From the NCBI RefSeq assembly GCF_030409605.1, contig NZ_JAUFQG010000006.1, forward strand, positions 744,001 through 808,000: a stretch of 64,000 bases of DNA, in the 5' to 3' direction. The position numbers were made by a program, and so were the translations under genes. The DNA comes from Simiduia curdlanivorans (lineage in GTDB: Bacteria > Pseudomonadota > Gammaproteobacteria > Pseudomonadales > Cellvibrionaceae). The stretch's first letter is position 1; each line of letters starts with the position of its first letter. The notes beneath the pieces are model-generated. The model saw nothing but the letters and a program-made list of their open reading frames with translations, was not told the DNA's origin and did no database searches. Positions 36,314 to 44,428 of the stretch are shown here, piece by piece.

Positions 36314-37876
36314 TTACACGTCGTTGGTAGCAACCTTATAGTTAGGATCTTCCAATACATTGACCTCGCAGAGGTTCCCAGCCTGATGCAAGAGCGAGAT
36401 GCAATCTTTGCTGAGATGCCTTAAATGCAAGGTTTTACCGGCTGCGCGGTATTTTTCCGCCAACGAATCAATGGCCTCAATGGCTGAGTGATCTGCAACA
36501 CGAGAGCGCTGAAATTCAATCACCACATGCTCTGGGTCTGCCGCCGGATTGAATAACTCTTTGAAGTTTGCCACCGAACCGAAAAAGATAGGCCCGCGCA
36601 ACTCATAGACCTTGTAGCCCTGTTGATCAATATATGTATGTACGTGAATGTGTTTGGCATGCTGCCAAGCGAATACCAGTGCCGAAACGATTACGCCAGC
36701 CACAACGGCAATAGCCAAGTCGAATACCACGGTAATTGCGGACACTAAAATTAAAATTAACGCGTCTGAGCGCGGAATTTTCCGAATAATACGCAGTGAC
36801 GACCACTCAAAGGTACCGAGCACGACCATAAACATAATGCCCACCAAAGCGGCCAATGGAATCATTTCGATGTATTGCGCACCAAATAAAATAAACAATA
36901 ACAATACAACGGCAGCGGTAATACCGGAGAGTCGGCCACGGCCGCCGGAATTAATGTTAATCATACTCTGACCGATCATCGCACAACCGCCCATGCCACC
37001 GAAAAAGCCATTAACGGTGTTAGCAATGCCTTGGCCTAAGCACTCGCGATTACCACTGCCTCGGGTATCGGTAATTTCATCAATCAGTGACAAGGTCAGC
37101 AATGACTCAATCAAGCCAATAGCGGCAATAATAATGGCGTAGGGAAAAATGATCACCAAGGTATCCCAGGTGAAGGGAACAGACGGAATGGCGAAGCTAG
37201 GCAATTCGCCTTTCAAGGTCGCCGTTGCAGCCTCTTCCGCGGGCAGCATGTCGCGAACAAAATCAATGACCGTGCGGGCTTCCAAATCCAACCCCAGCAC
37301 CGCGAGCGTTACGGCAATAATGGCGACCAAACCCGCCGGCACCGCTTGGGTCAGTTTCGGCAGGAAGTGCATAATTGCCATGGTCAGCGCAATCAAAATG
37401 CCCATGGTGTAAAGCATCTCACCTTGCAGCCAATGCATGTTGCCATCGTCGCCTTTAAGCATGAATTGCCCCATTTGCGCGAGGAAAATCACAATGGCCA
37501 AGCCATTAACGAAGCCCAACATAACCGGGTATGGCACCATGCGAATAAACTTACCCAGTTTCAGCACCCCAGCTAATATTTGCAGCAAGCCTGCCAACAC
37601 CACCATGGCAAATAAATATTGAACGCCATGCTCGGCCACCAGCGACACCATCACCACGGCAGTGGCACCGGTCGCGCCCGAGATCATACCTGGCCGGCCA
37701 CCAAACACGGCGGTCAAAAGCCCCATCATAAACGCCGCATAGAGTCCGACCATGGGCTCGACACCGGCAACGAAGGCAAAGGCCACGGCCTCCGGCACCA
37801 ACGCCAACGCGACTGTCATGCCAGACAACAGGTCGTTCTTGACGTTCGACTGAGCGCCATTAATAAGATTGAACAT
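36314..37876 (-). CDS. SulP family anion transporter with STAS domain
   Basis: 520 residues. About ten to twelve membrane segments (starting VPEAVAFAFVAGVEPMVGLYAAF), then a cytoplasmic STAS domain with the Asp-His-Ser of VADHSAIEAI. SulP proteins carry sulfate, bicarbonate (BicA type) or other anions; marine bacteria often use them for bicarbonate, which cannot be confirmed here. ATG 37876 has a GGGG site. No carbonic anhydrase is adjacent. Confidence 0.93.
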   Translation of the reverse strand: MFNLINGAQSNVKNDLLSGMTVALALVPEAVAFAFVAGVEPMVGLYAAFMMGLLTAVFGGRPGMISGATGATAVVMVSLVAEHGVQYLFAMVVLAGLLQILAGVLKLGKFIRMVPYPVMLGFVNGLAIVIFLAQMGQFMLKGDDGNMHWLQGEMLYTMGILIALTMAIMHFLPKLTQAVPAGLVAIIAVTLAVLGLDLEARTVIDFVRDMLPAEEAATATLKGELPSFAIPSVPFTWDTLVIIFPYAIIIAAIGLIESLLTLSLIDEITDTRGSGNRECLGQGIANTVNGFFGGMGGCAMIGQSMININSGGRGRLSGITAAVVLLLFILFGAQYIEMIPLAALVGIMFMVVLGTFEWSSLRIIRKIPRSDALILILVSAITVVFDLAIAVVAGVIVSALVFAWQHAKHIHVHTYIDQQGYKVYELRGPIFFGSVANFKELFNPAADPEHVVIEFQRSRVADHSAIEAIDSLAEKYRAAGKTLHLRHLSKDCISLLHQAGNLCEVNVLEDPNYKVATNDV

Positions 37877-38108
37877 GGATTACCCCAAATAACGTAAGTT
37901 GTAGCCTAGCAGCAGATCAATGGCACTAAGTTTAATAAAAGGATTAATAAGCGCGCACTTCAATGAAATAACGGAAACCAGCTAAATGACTAAACCAGTA
38001 AAATGATCTAAAAAGCAAACCGCACCCGCTGAAAGGGCGCAGATTCTACCAGAAAGGGAGACCTTAGACCACGCTGAGACCTAGAGACCGGGGCAAAAGC
38101 CACTCAGA

Positions 38109-38648
38109 CTAAGGCGCTAAATGGCCGGTAAACTCGCGGTATAGATGGTCGTGCTGGATAAGCCGACGGCTAATATCGCGCGACATATTTAAAAGTAAAA
38201 TCGTAAAGAGTGCAGGGTTCTGAGTTTGGAGCTCAGTAAAGGTGTGGCTCGATAACGCGAGGACCTCAGCCATTTCCAGGCAGGTTGCCGTGTCACTGTG
38301 CGGCTGAATACCGAGCAGCGCGGTATCGCCAAAAGTTGCCCCCGCACCGAGATCTTCCTTAACCGTGGATGATAAAGCCGTGGCAACAGAAAGGCGCACC
38401 CTGCCGGAAATTAATAAATAGACCGCGTCGGGCAAATCGCCACTACGGTAGACGCATTCACCCGGGCGCAGGACTTTCAAATAACAACGATGCAGTAAAC
38501 CAGATATGCTCGCTGCATCAACGCCGCCAAATAACGCCGACAACTTTGCCGTCGGTAGTACAATACGCTCTAGATAATCATCGCCTTGGCTCTGACTACC
38601 ACTATCATTAAACCAACGACTAAAATTCGCCGCACTATAACAAGTCAT
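38109..38648 (-). CDS. Cyclic-nucleotide-binding domain protein without DNA-binding domain
   Basis: About 179 residues, mostly one cNMP-binding beta-roll (RPGECVYRSGDLPDAVYLLISGRVRLS ... FGDTALLGIQPHSDTATC). The usual phosphate-binding Arg in the FGE-x5-RxA element is replaced by FGDTALLG...SDTAT, so cAMP binding is doubtful. No C-terminal helix-turn-helix is present, unlike CRP/FNR. ATG 38648 follows GGAG by six bases; ATG 38654 and TTG 38660 are upstream alternatives. Function unknown; it lies next to the SulP gene but is separated by 230 bases. Confidence 0.8.
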   Translation of the reverse strand: MTCYSAANFSRWFNDSGSQSQGDDYLERIVLPTAKLSALFGGVDAASISGLLHRCYLKVLRPGECVYRSGDLPDAVYLLISGRVRLSVATALSSTVKEDLGAGATFGDTALLGIQPHSDTATCLEMAEVLALSSHTFTELQTQNPALFTILLLNMSRDISRRLIQHDHLYREFTGHLAP

Positions 38649-38743
38649 AGGCATCTCCAATGGCGGAGCGATGCAACCGCCTCAACACTTAGACACAGCA
38701 GTGGGCAAAAGTTTCAACCATTCATCGCAGAAACCCTTGCGAT

Positions 38744-38769
38744 AAAAAAGCCGAGCATAAAAGCTCGGC
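38744..38769 (-). terminator. Terminator of gloA
   Basis: Perfect 7-base stem GCCGAGC / GCTCGGC with a six-base loop and a T run on the minus strand, 20 bases after the gloA stop. Confidence 0.85.
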
Positions 38770-38788
38770 GTTTAACAGGCAGATGCAT

Positions 38789-39172
38789 TTACTTAGGTGA
38801 AAGTAATTCTAATTTATAGCCATCCGGATCTTCGACAAAAGCCAAAATAGTAGAGCCATGTTTCATTGGCCCAGGCTCGCGCACAACTTTGCCACCTGCA
38901 GCGCGGATGCGCTCGCAGGCGGCGTAGACATCGGGCACCTCGATGGCTAAATGACCAAAGCCAGTACCCAGCTCATAGCTTTCAGTATCCCAATTATGGG
39001 TTAGCTCCAGCACGGTATTTGATTTCTCGTCGCCGTAGCCCAGAAAAGCCAAGGTAAACTTACCATCGGGATAATCGTGCTGACGGATCAGCGTCATGCC
39101 CATAACATCAGTATAAAAGGCAATTGACTTGTTTAAGTTACCCACCCGCAACATGGTATGTAAAAGACGCAT
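38789..39172 (-). CDS. gloA: Lactoylglutathione lyase (glyoxalase I)
   Basis: 127 residues, matching E. coli GloA in length and pattern: HTMLRVGNLNKSIAFYTDVMGM with the first metal His, TVLELTHNWD with Glu, GFGHLAIEV with His and DPDGYKLELL with Glu. Converts the methylglyoxal-glutathione adduct to lactoylglutathione in detoxification. AGGGGA site before ATG 39172. Confidence 0.95.
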   Translation of the reverse strand: MRLLHTMLRVGNLNKSIAFYTDVMGMTLIRQHDYPDGKFTLAFLGYGDEKSNTVLELTHNWDTESYELGTGFGHLAIEVPDVYAACERIRAAGGKVVREPGPMKHGSTILAFVEDPDGYKLELLSPK

Positions 39173-39185
39173 AGATTTCCCCTAT

Positions 39186-40412
39186 TTATTGGGCTGAAAC
39201 AATTTTATCTAAATGCGGGTAAATATCCGCAAGTGCTAGCTCTGGTAGCAAATCTTTAACACAGCGGTTATCCACGCAATCGGTTTTACGGTGATTCGCC
39301 GCGCTCACACAGGGCGAGCACGCCAAACCTAAATATAAGGCTGAGGAGTTACCCAACGAGCTGTACAGCGCCGGGGTTTCCGGGCCGAAGATAACAAAAC
39401 TGCGCAGCGGTGTTACTGCAGAAAAATGACCAGGGCCAGAATCATTTGTCAGCATCATATCGGCGACAAAATACAGCGGCACCAAGTCTTTAAAAGCAAA
39501 TTTACCCGCCGAGTTTACACAGCGTGAATTGGCGACAGATTGACACAGAGCCTGTGCACCAGGAAATTCAGCTGGCGCACCGGTGATTACCACTAGAATG
39601 TCGTCATAGCGAGCTAAGAGGTTATCAATTACGACTTTAAAATGCTCCGCTGGCCAGCGGCGCTGAGGTAGTAGGTCGCTGGCATTGGGATTAATCAACA
39701 CCACGCGCTGACCGACGCGATAATCGCCATAGAGTGCCGTTAGGGTAGCGTGTACGCGCGCAATAGCCGACTCATCCCGAGGCGCCTGAGCAAGTACAAT
39801 ATCCTCATCTTTAATTAATGATTTGCAGAAAGGCAGCTGCTCCTCTTGCGACATAGCAGTATGAGACAGCGCCATGAAATTTTTTGCAATGTGATGATGA
39901 GCGTTATACACGACTGGGCGGGTTAAAAAATTACCGCGGTACAAGCCTTCACTGTGATAAGCCACAAAACCAATTAAATTAACCGCGCCGGAAATACGAG
40001 ACAGGAGCGCAGACACCCTAGAAAACATTTCCATATCCACAACGGTATCAATCTTATTTTTCCGGCACCACAACATGAATCTGAAAGTATCCACAACCAA
40101 GGTAAACAAGTTATCTTCGCAAAAGGTGAATAAGTTTTTTTCATCGATAGTATTCAGGAGATGTAAGCTACCCACGTTTTTTTTGAAAATCGCAAAGAAA
40201 ACCTGCGCACCTTCTTGCTCTTTCACGTAACGCAAAGCGGGGTCTGCAATAATTGCACTGCCCATTTCAGAGAGCTCCAGAAACAACACATTCTTTGCTG
40301 GCACAGCTTTTGGCTTAAATAACAACTGCCACAATTTAAACCAAAGAGACAGAAGAAAGCACAGCGGGACACCGGCCCAGCGGTCAATTTTTCGCATCGT
40401 ATCTACTTTCAT
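39186..40412 (-). CDS. Glycosyltransferase family 9 (heptosyltransferase-like)
   Basis: 408 residues; a GT-B enzyme of the ADP-heptose:LPS heptosyltransferase family. The C-terminal NDSGPGHFSAVTP is the conserved GT9 signature and NPNASDLLPQRRWPAEHFK the sugar-nucleotide region. The N-terminal hydrophobic stretch (LCFLLSLWFKLWQLLF) suggests membrane attachment, unlike classical WaaC/F. Third gene of a coupled unit: its start overlaps the GtrA-fusion stop (TAATG). The acceptor may be a lipid-linked glycan rather than LPS core. Confidence 0.87.
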   Translation of the reverse strand: MKVDTMRKIDRWAGVPLCFLLSLWFKLWQLLFKPKAVPAKNVLFLELSEMGSAIIADPALRYVKEQEGAQVFFAIFKKNVGSLHLLNTIDEKNLFTFCEDNLFTLVVDTFRFMLWCRKNKIDTVVDMEMFSRVSALLSRISGAVNLIGFVAYHSEGLYRGNFLTRPVVYNAHHHIAKNFMALSHTAMSQEEQLPFCKSLIKDEDIVLAQAPRDESAIARVHATLTALYGDYRVGQRVVLINPNASDLLPQRRWPAEHFKVVIDNLLARYDDILVVITGAPAEFPGAQALCQSVANSRCVNSAGKFAFKDLVPLYFVADMMLTNDSGPGHFSAVTPLRSFVIFGPETPALYSSLGNSSALYLGLACSPCVSAANHRKTDCVDNRCVKDLLPELALADIYPHLDKIVSAQ

Positions 40413-41707
40413 TATGCTCTACTCTCTTCGTTTTCTTGACCGTACACCTTAAATATTAAAAAGCCCGCCACCACGTAATTAAACAGCGCGCCTGCAACCA
40501 CACCGGCAATCAGTGCGATCTGGCTATGCTCCATAAAAAATGCGAAATAGTGGGTCAAGCCGTAAAACGTACCCATGCTTGGCACAAAACTAATCAAACA
40601 CATAATCAAATATTTCGCCCACTGATCGCGTTTGCGGCCATTGTCAGCATCCTTGAAGGTGAAAATGCGATTCAAATACCAATTCCAGCTAGAGGTTAGC
40701 CAGTAAGCAATAGAGCGTGCGACCAACAGGTTCAAACCAAATACTGAATGGAACAGCGCATAAAGACTCATATCCACCACGAAGCCACTGCCGCCAACCA
40801 TGCCAAATTTAAACACGCGGGTTAAGGATTTACCCGCCGATTCCTTAAATAGTTTTTGTGTTAACCATTCAGCCAGCGGCCAAGCAAGTATGGAGAGCCA
40901 ATACAAACCGACACCGGCCACTAAACCCGAGGAAACCCAGCGAATCGCGGTTACGCCAACAAATTGCTCGTAACTGGTATCGTGTAAAAAACCATTGATG
41001 CTGACTGCTGCCAGGCCGATGATCAACAACGCCTGGCCCCAGCGAGGAATCTGTACACGCTCATAACCAATTAAACGAACAATAAAAACACCAATAAAAA
41101 GGCCAATGGCGCTGCCCACTAACACATCGGCTGGCCAATGTACGCCAACGGCAATACGCGATAATGCCGCCGCAAACCCTACACCAAGTACGATTAACGA
41201 CAACCACAAGCGCTGGCAAAATAACGCCACCACGGTCGCCGCCAACACTGCCGAGGCACTGTGCCCGGAGGGAAAGCTATGCGCTTTAATCCCCTTGCCC
41301 ACAATAGAGAAAGTCTGCAAATCCAACACCGCCGGTGGCCGCGCTGCATCGAATAAAAACTTTGGCGCCTGAACAAAAATACCGGCGAGTAGCGCTGCTA
41401 AAAAAATGTAAGCCAGTGCCCGAGGGTTGCGGATAAAAACCGCAAGCGCCAAACACGCGGCAATCGACCCGTCGCCTAGCACGGTGAGAAAGGCCCGGCC
41501 ATCTGCAGGAATCACCCTAAACCCGTGGTTCAGTTGCAAAAAAACAATTTGATTCCACGCTTGGACACTGAAAAGTGCAAAACCCAAGGCTATAAAAATG
41601 AGGGCGCACACAAGCAGTGCATTTTCCAATTTCACCTGACGGGGCAAAGGCCTAGGTGGTGCAAGCAACCCGAACAAATTCTCGGGACTCAATGAGTAAG
41701 TATTCAA
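40412..41707 (-). CDS. PAP2 phosphatase-GtrA fusion protein
   Basis: 431 residues, about 10 membrane helices. The N-terminal half is a PAP2-type lipid phosphatase with all three motifs: KFLFDAARPP, SFPSGHSA and SRIAVGVHWPADV. The C-terminal ~125 residues are GtrA-like (KFGMVGGSGFVVDMSLYALF ... WNWYLNRIFTFKD), the family of polyprenyl-sugar flippases. A fusion of a phosphatase to a flippase suggests recycling and flipping of undecaprenyl carriers in one protein. TTG start at 41707 follows AAGG by seven bases. Middle gene of the unit between a GT-C and a GT9 enzyme. Confidence 0.88.
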   Translation of the reverse strand: MNTYSLSPENLFGLLAPPRPLPRQVKLENALLVCALIFIALGFALFSVQAWNQIVFLQLNHGFRVIPADGRAFLTVLGDGSIAACLALAVFIRNPRALAYIFLAALLAGIFVQAPKFLFDAARPPAVLDLQTFSIVGKGIKAHSFPSGHSASAVLAATVVALFCQRLWLSLIVLGVGFAAALSRIAVGVHWPADVLVGSAIGLFIGVFIVRLIGYERVQIPRWGQALLIIGLAAVSINGFLHDTSYEQFVGVTAIRWVSSGLVAGVGLYWLSILAWPLAEWLTQKLFKESAGKSLTRVFKFGMVGGSGFVVDMSLYALFHSVFGLNLLVARSIAYWLTSSWNWYLNRIFTFKDADNGRKRDQWAKYLIMCLISFVPSMGTFYGLTHYFAFFMEHSQIALIAGVVAGALFNYVVAGFLIFKVYGQENEESRA

Positions 41708-41729
41708 AAGCGAACCTTCTTATTTGATT

Positions 41730-43175
41730 TTATTGGCATTGGTAAAACATAAAATAATTAACCGTTACACCATCCATAGTAAAATCGAGCGTATCCAACA
41801 AACTACAGCTCACGCCTGCCGGCGCATTCACCAGCGCTGATGAGGGTGCACGCTTTTCAACCCGAACCAACAGTGCCGGTGCTTTCGGCTCGCCCCACCA
41901 AAGTAAAAATTGGCTCGGCTTGCTACTCAGCACTTGCACAGGCTCTTGTGTATACCAGGCGATTCGACTGGCGATCGTCCAATTCGTCACCCACAACTGC
42001 GCACCTTCAGGCATCGCACCTTTAAGCGCCAAAGCTCGTGCCGAAACCTCGGGCCAACCGTGCAGATCGCGAACCGCTTGGGCCAGTTGCGGTGCACTTG
42101 ACAGGGGTGGCGCAATTAATAACAGCCACAGCAAGAAAGTCGTCAAGGCTGAAATCAGCCCGCTAACGCCGAGTAAACACTTCATGGGCCAGCGCGATAC
42201 AGCCCAACGGGTCAGCAACCAGCTAGCGGCAAAGGGGCTCAAGAGCACCCAACTCATCACCGTCCAGTGGGGTAGATCTTCACCGTTGCCGGCAGACCAC
42301 AAAGCGATAACGAGCAACAGCGCTGCCGTTAGCAACACGACCTTTTGCGCCACCGTAAAAACGCCTACGGCCTTCGCGCGCCAAGTACTCAAAGTAGCAG
42401 CCAATACCAACAGAGGGCCAAAACTCAGCAATAAAATGAACGCGTAGCGCAGGGAGTCGAGCGCAGACCAATCGCCTTTAGCACCATGGTTAAACTGATA
42501 GGTGAAAGATAACCAGTCGTTGCTCCAGTTCCAGTAAAACACCGGAAATACAACCGCGGCGGCCAGCACTACCGCCAGCCATGGACCGGGCCGGGCCAAC
42601 CAATACAAGCGCTGATGCCAAATCAACACGACCAACAAGGCGAGAGCTAAAAAAACAGCCGTGTATTTGCTTAACCCGGCCAAACCTAACAACACGCCTA
42701 ATCCGAGCCAGTGACCTAGCTCCTTGCCATCGGCACGCTCAATGCGGGCAACCAGCTGAGCCAAGAGCAGCGACACCAAAATTAATGGCGTATCGGGCAC
42801 CAAGCCAAAACCTAAGACTACAACGAGCGGAGAGAACACCAATAAAGCGACGGCAATATTGGCAACCCGGGTATCGCCATACCAAGCCCGGCTCAATAGC
42901 CAAACTTGCAACAAGATGAGCGGCCACAACAGCATCGCCGGCAAACGCACAAAGAACTCGGATTGGCCAAACTGCAAACCCAGCCAATGTAACCAACCCA
43001 CCATGGGCGGGTGATCAAAGTAACTCCAGTCAGGACGTTGACCATAGAGCGCATAATGCGCCTCATCGACGCCAAGGCCGATAAAGGGCGCCAGCATCAA
43101 ATGCGCGCACAGGAAAAATACAATCAGGCCCAAGCCGACCAGGGGTAACGCTAACCAATTAGTCTTCACCTGCAC
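41730..43175 (-). CDS. GT-C glycosyltransferase (ArnT/PMT-like, GT39/83)
   Basis: 481 residues, many membrane helices. The first periplasmic loop has the acidic DE pair in GLGVDEAHYALYG, then YFDHPPMVGWL, the pattern of ArnT/PMT enzymes that use polyprenyl-phosphate sugars on the periplasmic side. GTG start at 43175. First gene of a three-gene unit with the PAP2-GtrA fusion and the GT9 enzyme; together they can build, flip and attach a lipid-linked sugar. No lipid A modification gene (arn) is adjacent. Confidence 0.88.
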   Translation of the reverse strand: MQVKTNWLALPLVGLGLIVFFLCAHLMLAPFIGLGVDEAHYALYGQRPDWSYFDHPPMVGWLHWLGLQFGQSEFFVRLPAMLLWPLILLQVWLLSRAWYGDTRVANIAVALLVFSPLVVVLGFGLVPDTPLILVSLLLAQLVARIERADGKELGHWLGLGVLLGLAGLSKYTAVFLALALLVVLIWHQRLYWLARPGPWLAVVLAAAVVFPVFYWNWSNDWLSFTYQFNHGAKGDWSALDSLRYAFILLLSFGPLLVLAATLSTWRAKAVGVFTVAQKVVLLTAALLLVIALWSAGNGEDLPHWTVMSWVLLSPFAASWLLTRWAVSRWPMKCLLGVSGLISALTTFLLWLLLIAPPLSSAPQLAQAVRDLHGWPEVSARALALKGAMPEGAQLWVTNWTIASRIAWYTQEPVQVLSSKPSQFLLWWGEPKAPALLVRVEKRAPSSALVNAPAGVSCSLLDTLDFTMDGVTVNYFMFYQCQ

Positions 43176-43349
43176 CTTGGCACAACCTTAGATTTTAACA
43201 AAAGGGCGCATTATCCCAGCCGGCCACAGGCGCGGCAACAATAAATACCCGCCGCGCGAGGGAAAGCCCCGCCAGCTGCCGGAAACGCGGGGGTCAAGCC
43301 GCGGTCTAGCCCTGTCTGCTCGGATAAACATGGAAAAAACGCTATAAAA

Positions 43350-43790
43350 TCAATCAACTAGTGGCTTAGAAAAATGAAAGCTGGTAATTGGAAAGCCTTG
43401 GGCAAAATAGAATTTATGGGCCTGTTGACGCTGGGTCCCACTGTCGAGGTGCAACACCAGGCAGCCCTGAACCCGAGCAAAAGCCTCTAGCCAAGCAATC
43501 ATCTCCTCGCCATAGCCCTTGGACCGATGCTCGGCATCGGTAATCAAGTCGTCCACGTATAAGTTCTTACCCATAAAAAGATTGCTCGACACCCGAAAGC
43601 CGGCCACCGCAACAACGCGCCCTTCATCCTGCAGGAAGGCCATCTGAAAGCCCTCGGTCTGCATCTGACGCACCTGCTTAAGAAATCGCCCCCGCACGAG
43701 TTTCGGCCGCAACTGCACCAATACCGGAAAACACGACAAGATTTCTGCATCCGTTACCGCTAGCTTTATCACACTGAACACCCTCTCCAT
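43350..43790 (-). CDS. GNAT family acetyltransferase
   Basis: 146 residues with the GNAT acetyl-CoA motif A, DLITDAEHRSKGYGEEMIAWLE (R-x-x-G-x-G/A variant), and a C-terminal GFPITSFHFSK. Substrate unknown; could be a small molecule or a protein N-terminus. Weak ribosome site at ATG 43790. Upstream on the left a 174-base gap separates it from the GT-C gene. Confidence 0.85.
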   Translation of the reverse strand: MERVFSVIKLAVTDAEILSCFPVLVQLRPKLVRGRFLKQVRQMQTEGFQMAFLQDEGRVVAVAGFRVSSNLFMGKNLYVDDLITDAEHRSKGYGEEMIAWLEAFARVQGCLVLHLDSGTQRQQAHKFYFAQGFPITSFHFSKPLVD

Positions 43791-43991
43791 TTCAGGTCAG
43801 CGGCTAATTTAGCAATACTCATCCCCCCCTTGCCACTGCTAAAGACCCAGCCTTACCAAAGAAAGTCATTTTCAAAAAAGCATTGACCCGAGCTACACCC
43901 CTCGATTCAAGCTAAACCTATCGGCCGGCGTTGTATCAGACCCCCTAGCTGTACTACCCTAACCCGTTGAATGCCTTTAATTGAAAGCACC

Positions 43992-44312
43992 ATGAAGCCA
44001 CTGAAAACCAAAGCCCAGATACGGGATGAGATTAACGAGCAAATTAACGCCTTTATCGGCGAGGGTGGCGCCGTTAACAGCATTCCTAGAGGCATCAGCG
44101 GCCGCGAGCCAACCACCACCCCGCCCCTGCCCATTAACTTCGATAGAGAACAACAGACTCGCACCCCTGTACAAAACGTGGTCACCGCAATCGAAGCAAG
44201 GCGCCATGCCAAATCACCGAGCAAACCTCACAAGCGCGCCACAAAACCGCGCAAAAAAATGATATACGACGACTTCGGCCAACCTCTGCGCTGGCAATGG
44301 GTAGAAGACTAA
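43992..44312 (+). CDS. Small basic protein, unknown
   Basis: About 106 residues from ATG 43992 (a longer frame starts at 43971). Contains INAFIGEGGAVNSIPRG, a short motif faintly like the SutA RNA-polymerase-binding proteins of Pseudomonas, then a Lys/Arg-rich tail ending FGQPLRWQWVED. No signal peptide or helix. It may form a pair with the coiled-coil protein that starts 116 bases downstream, but nothing in the sequence proves it. Confidence 0.6.
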   Translation: MKPLKTKAQIRDEINEQINAFIGEGGAVNSIPRGISGREPTTTPPLPINFDREQQTRTPVQNVVTAIEARRHAKSPSKPHKRATKPRKKMIYDDFGQPLRWQWVED

Positions 44313-44428
44313 GCGCCAAACTGGCGCAAGACGGATGCAAGCACTAGACTTTGGAACATGCTCATCAAGTTGAGCTGTCACGCTCAAACTCACTGACGAA
44401 CAAGCCCACACGGACTGCGGACGGTTAG

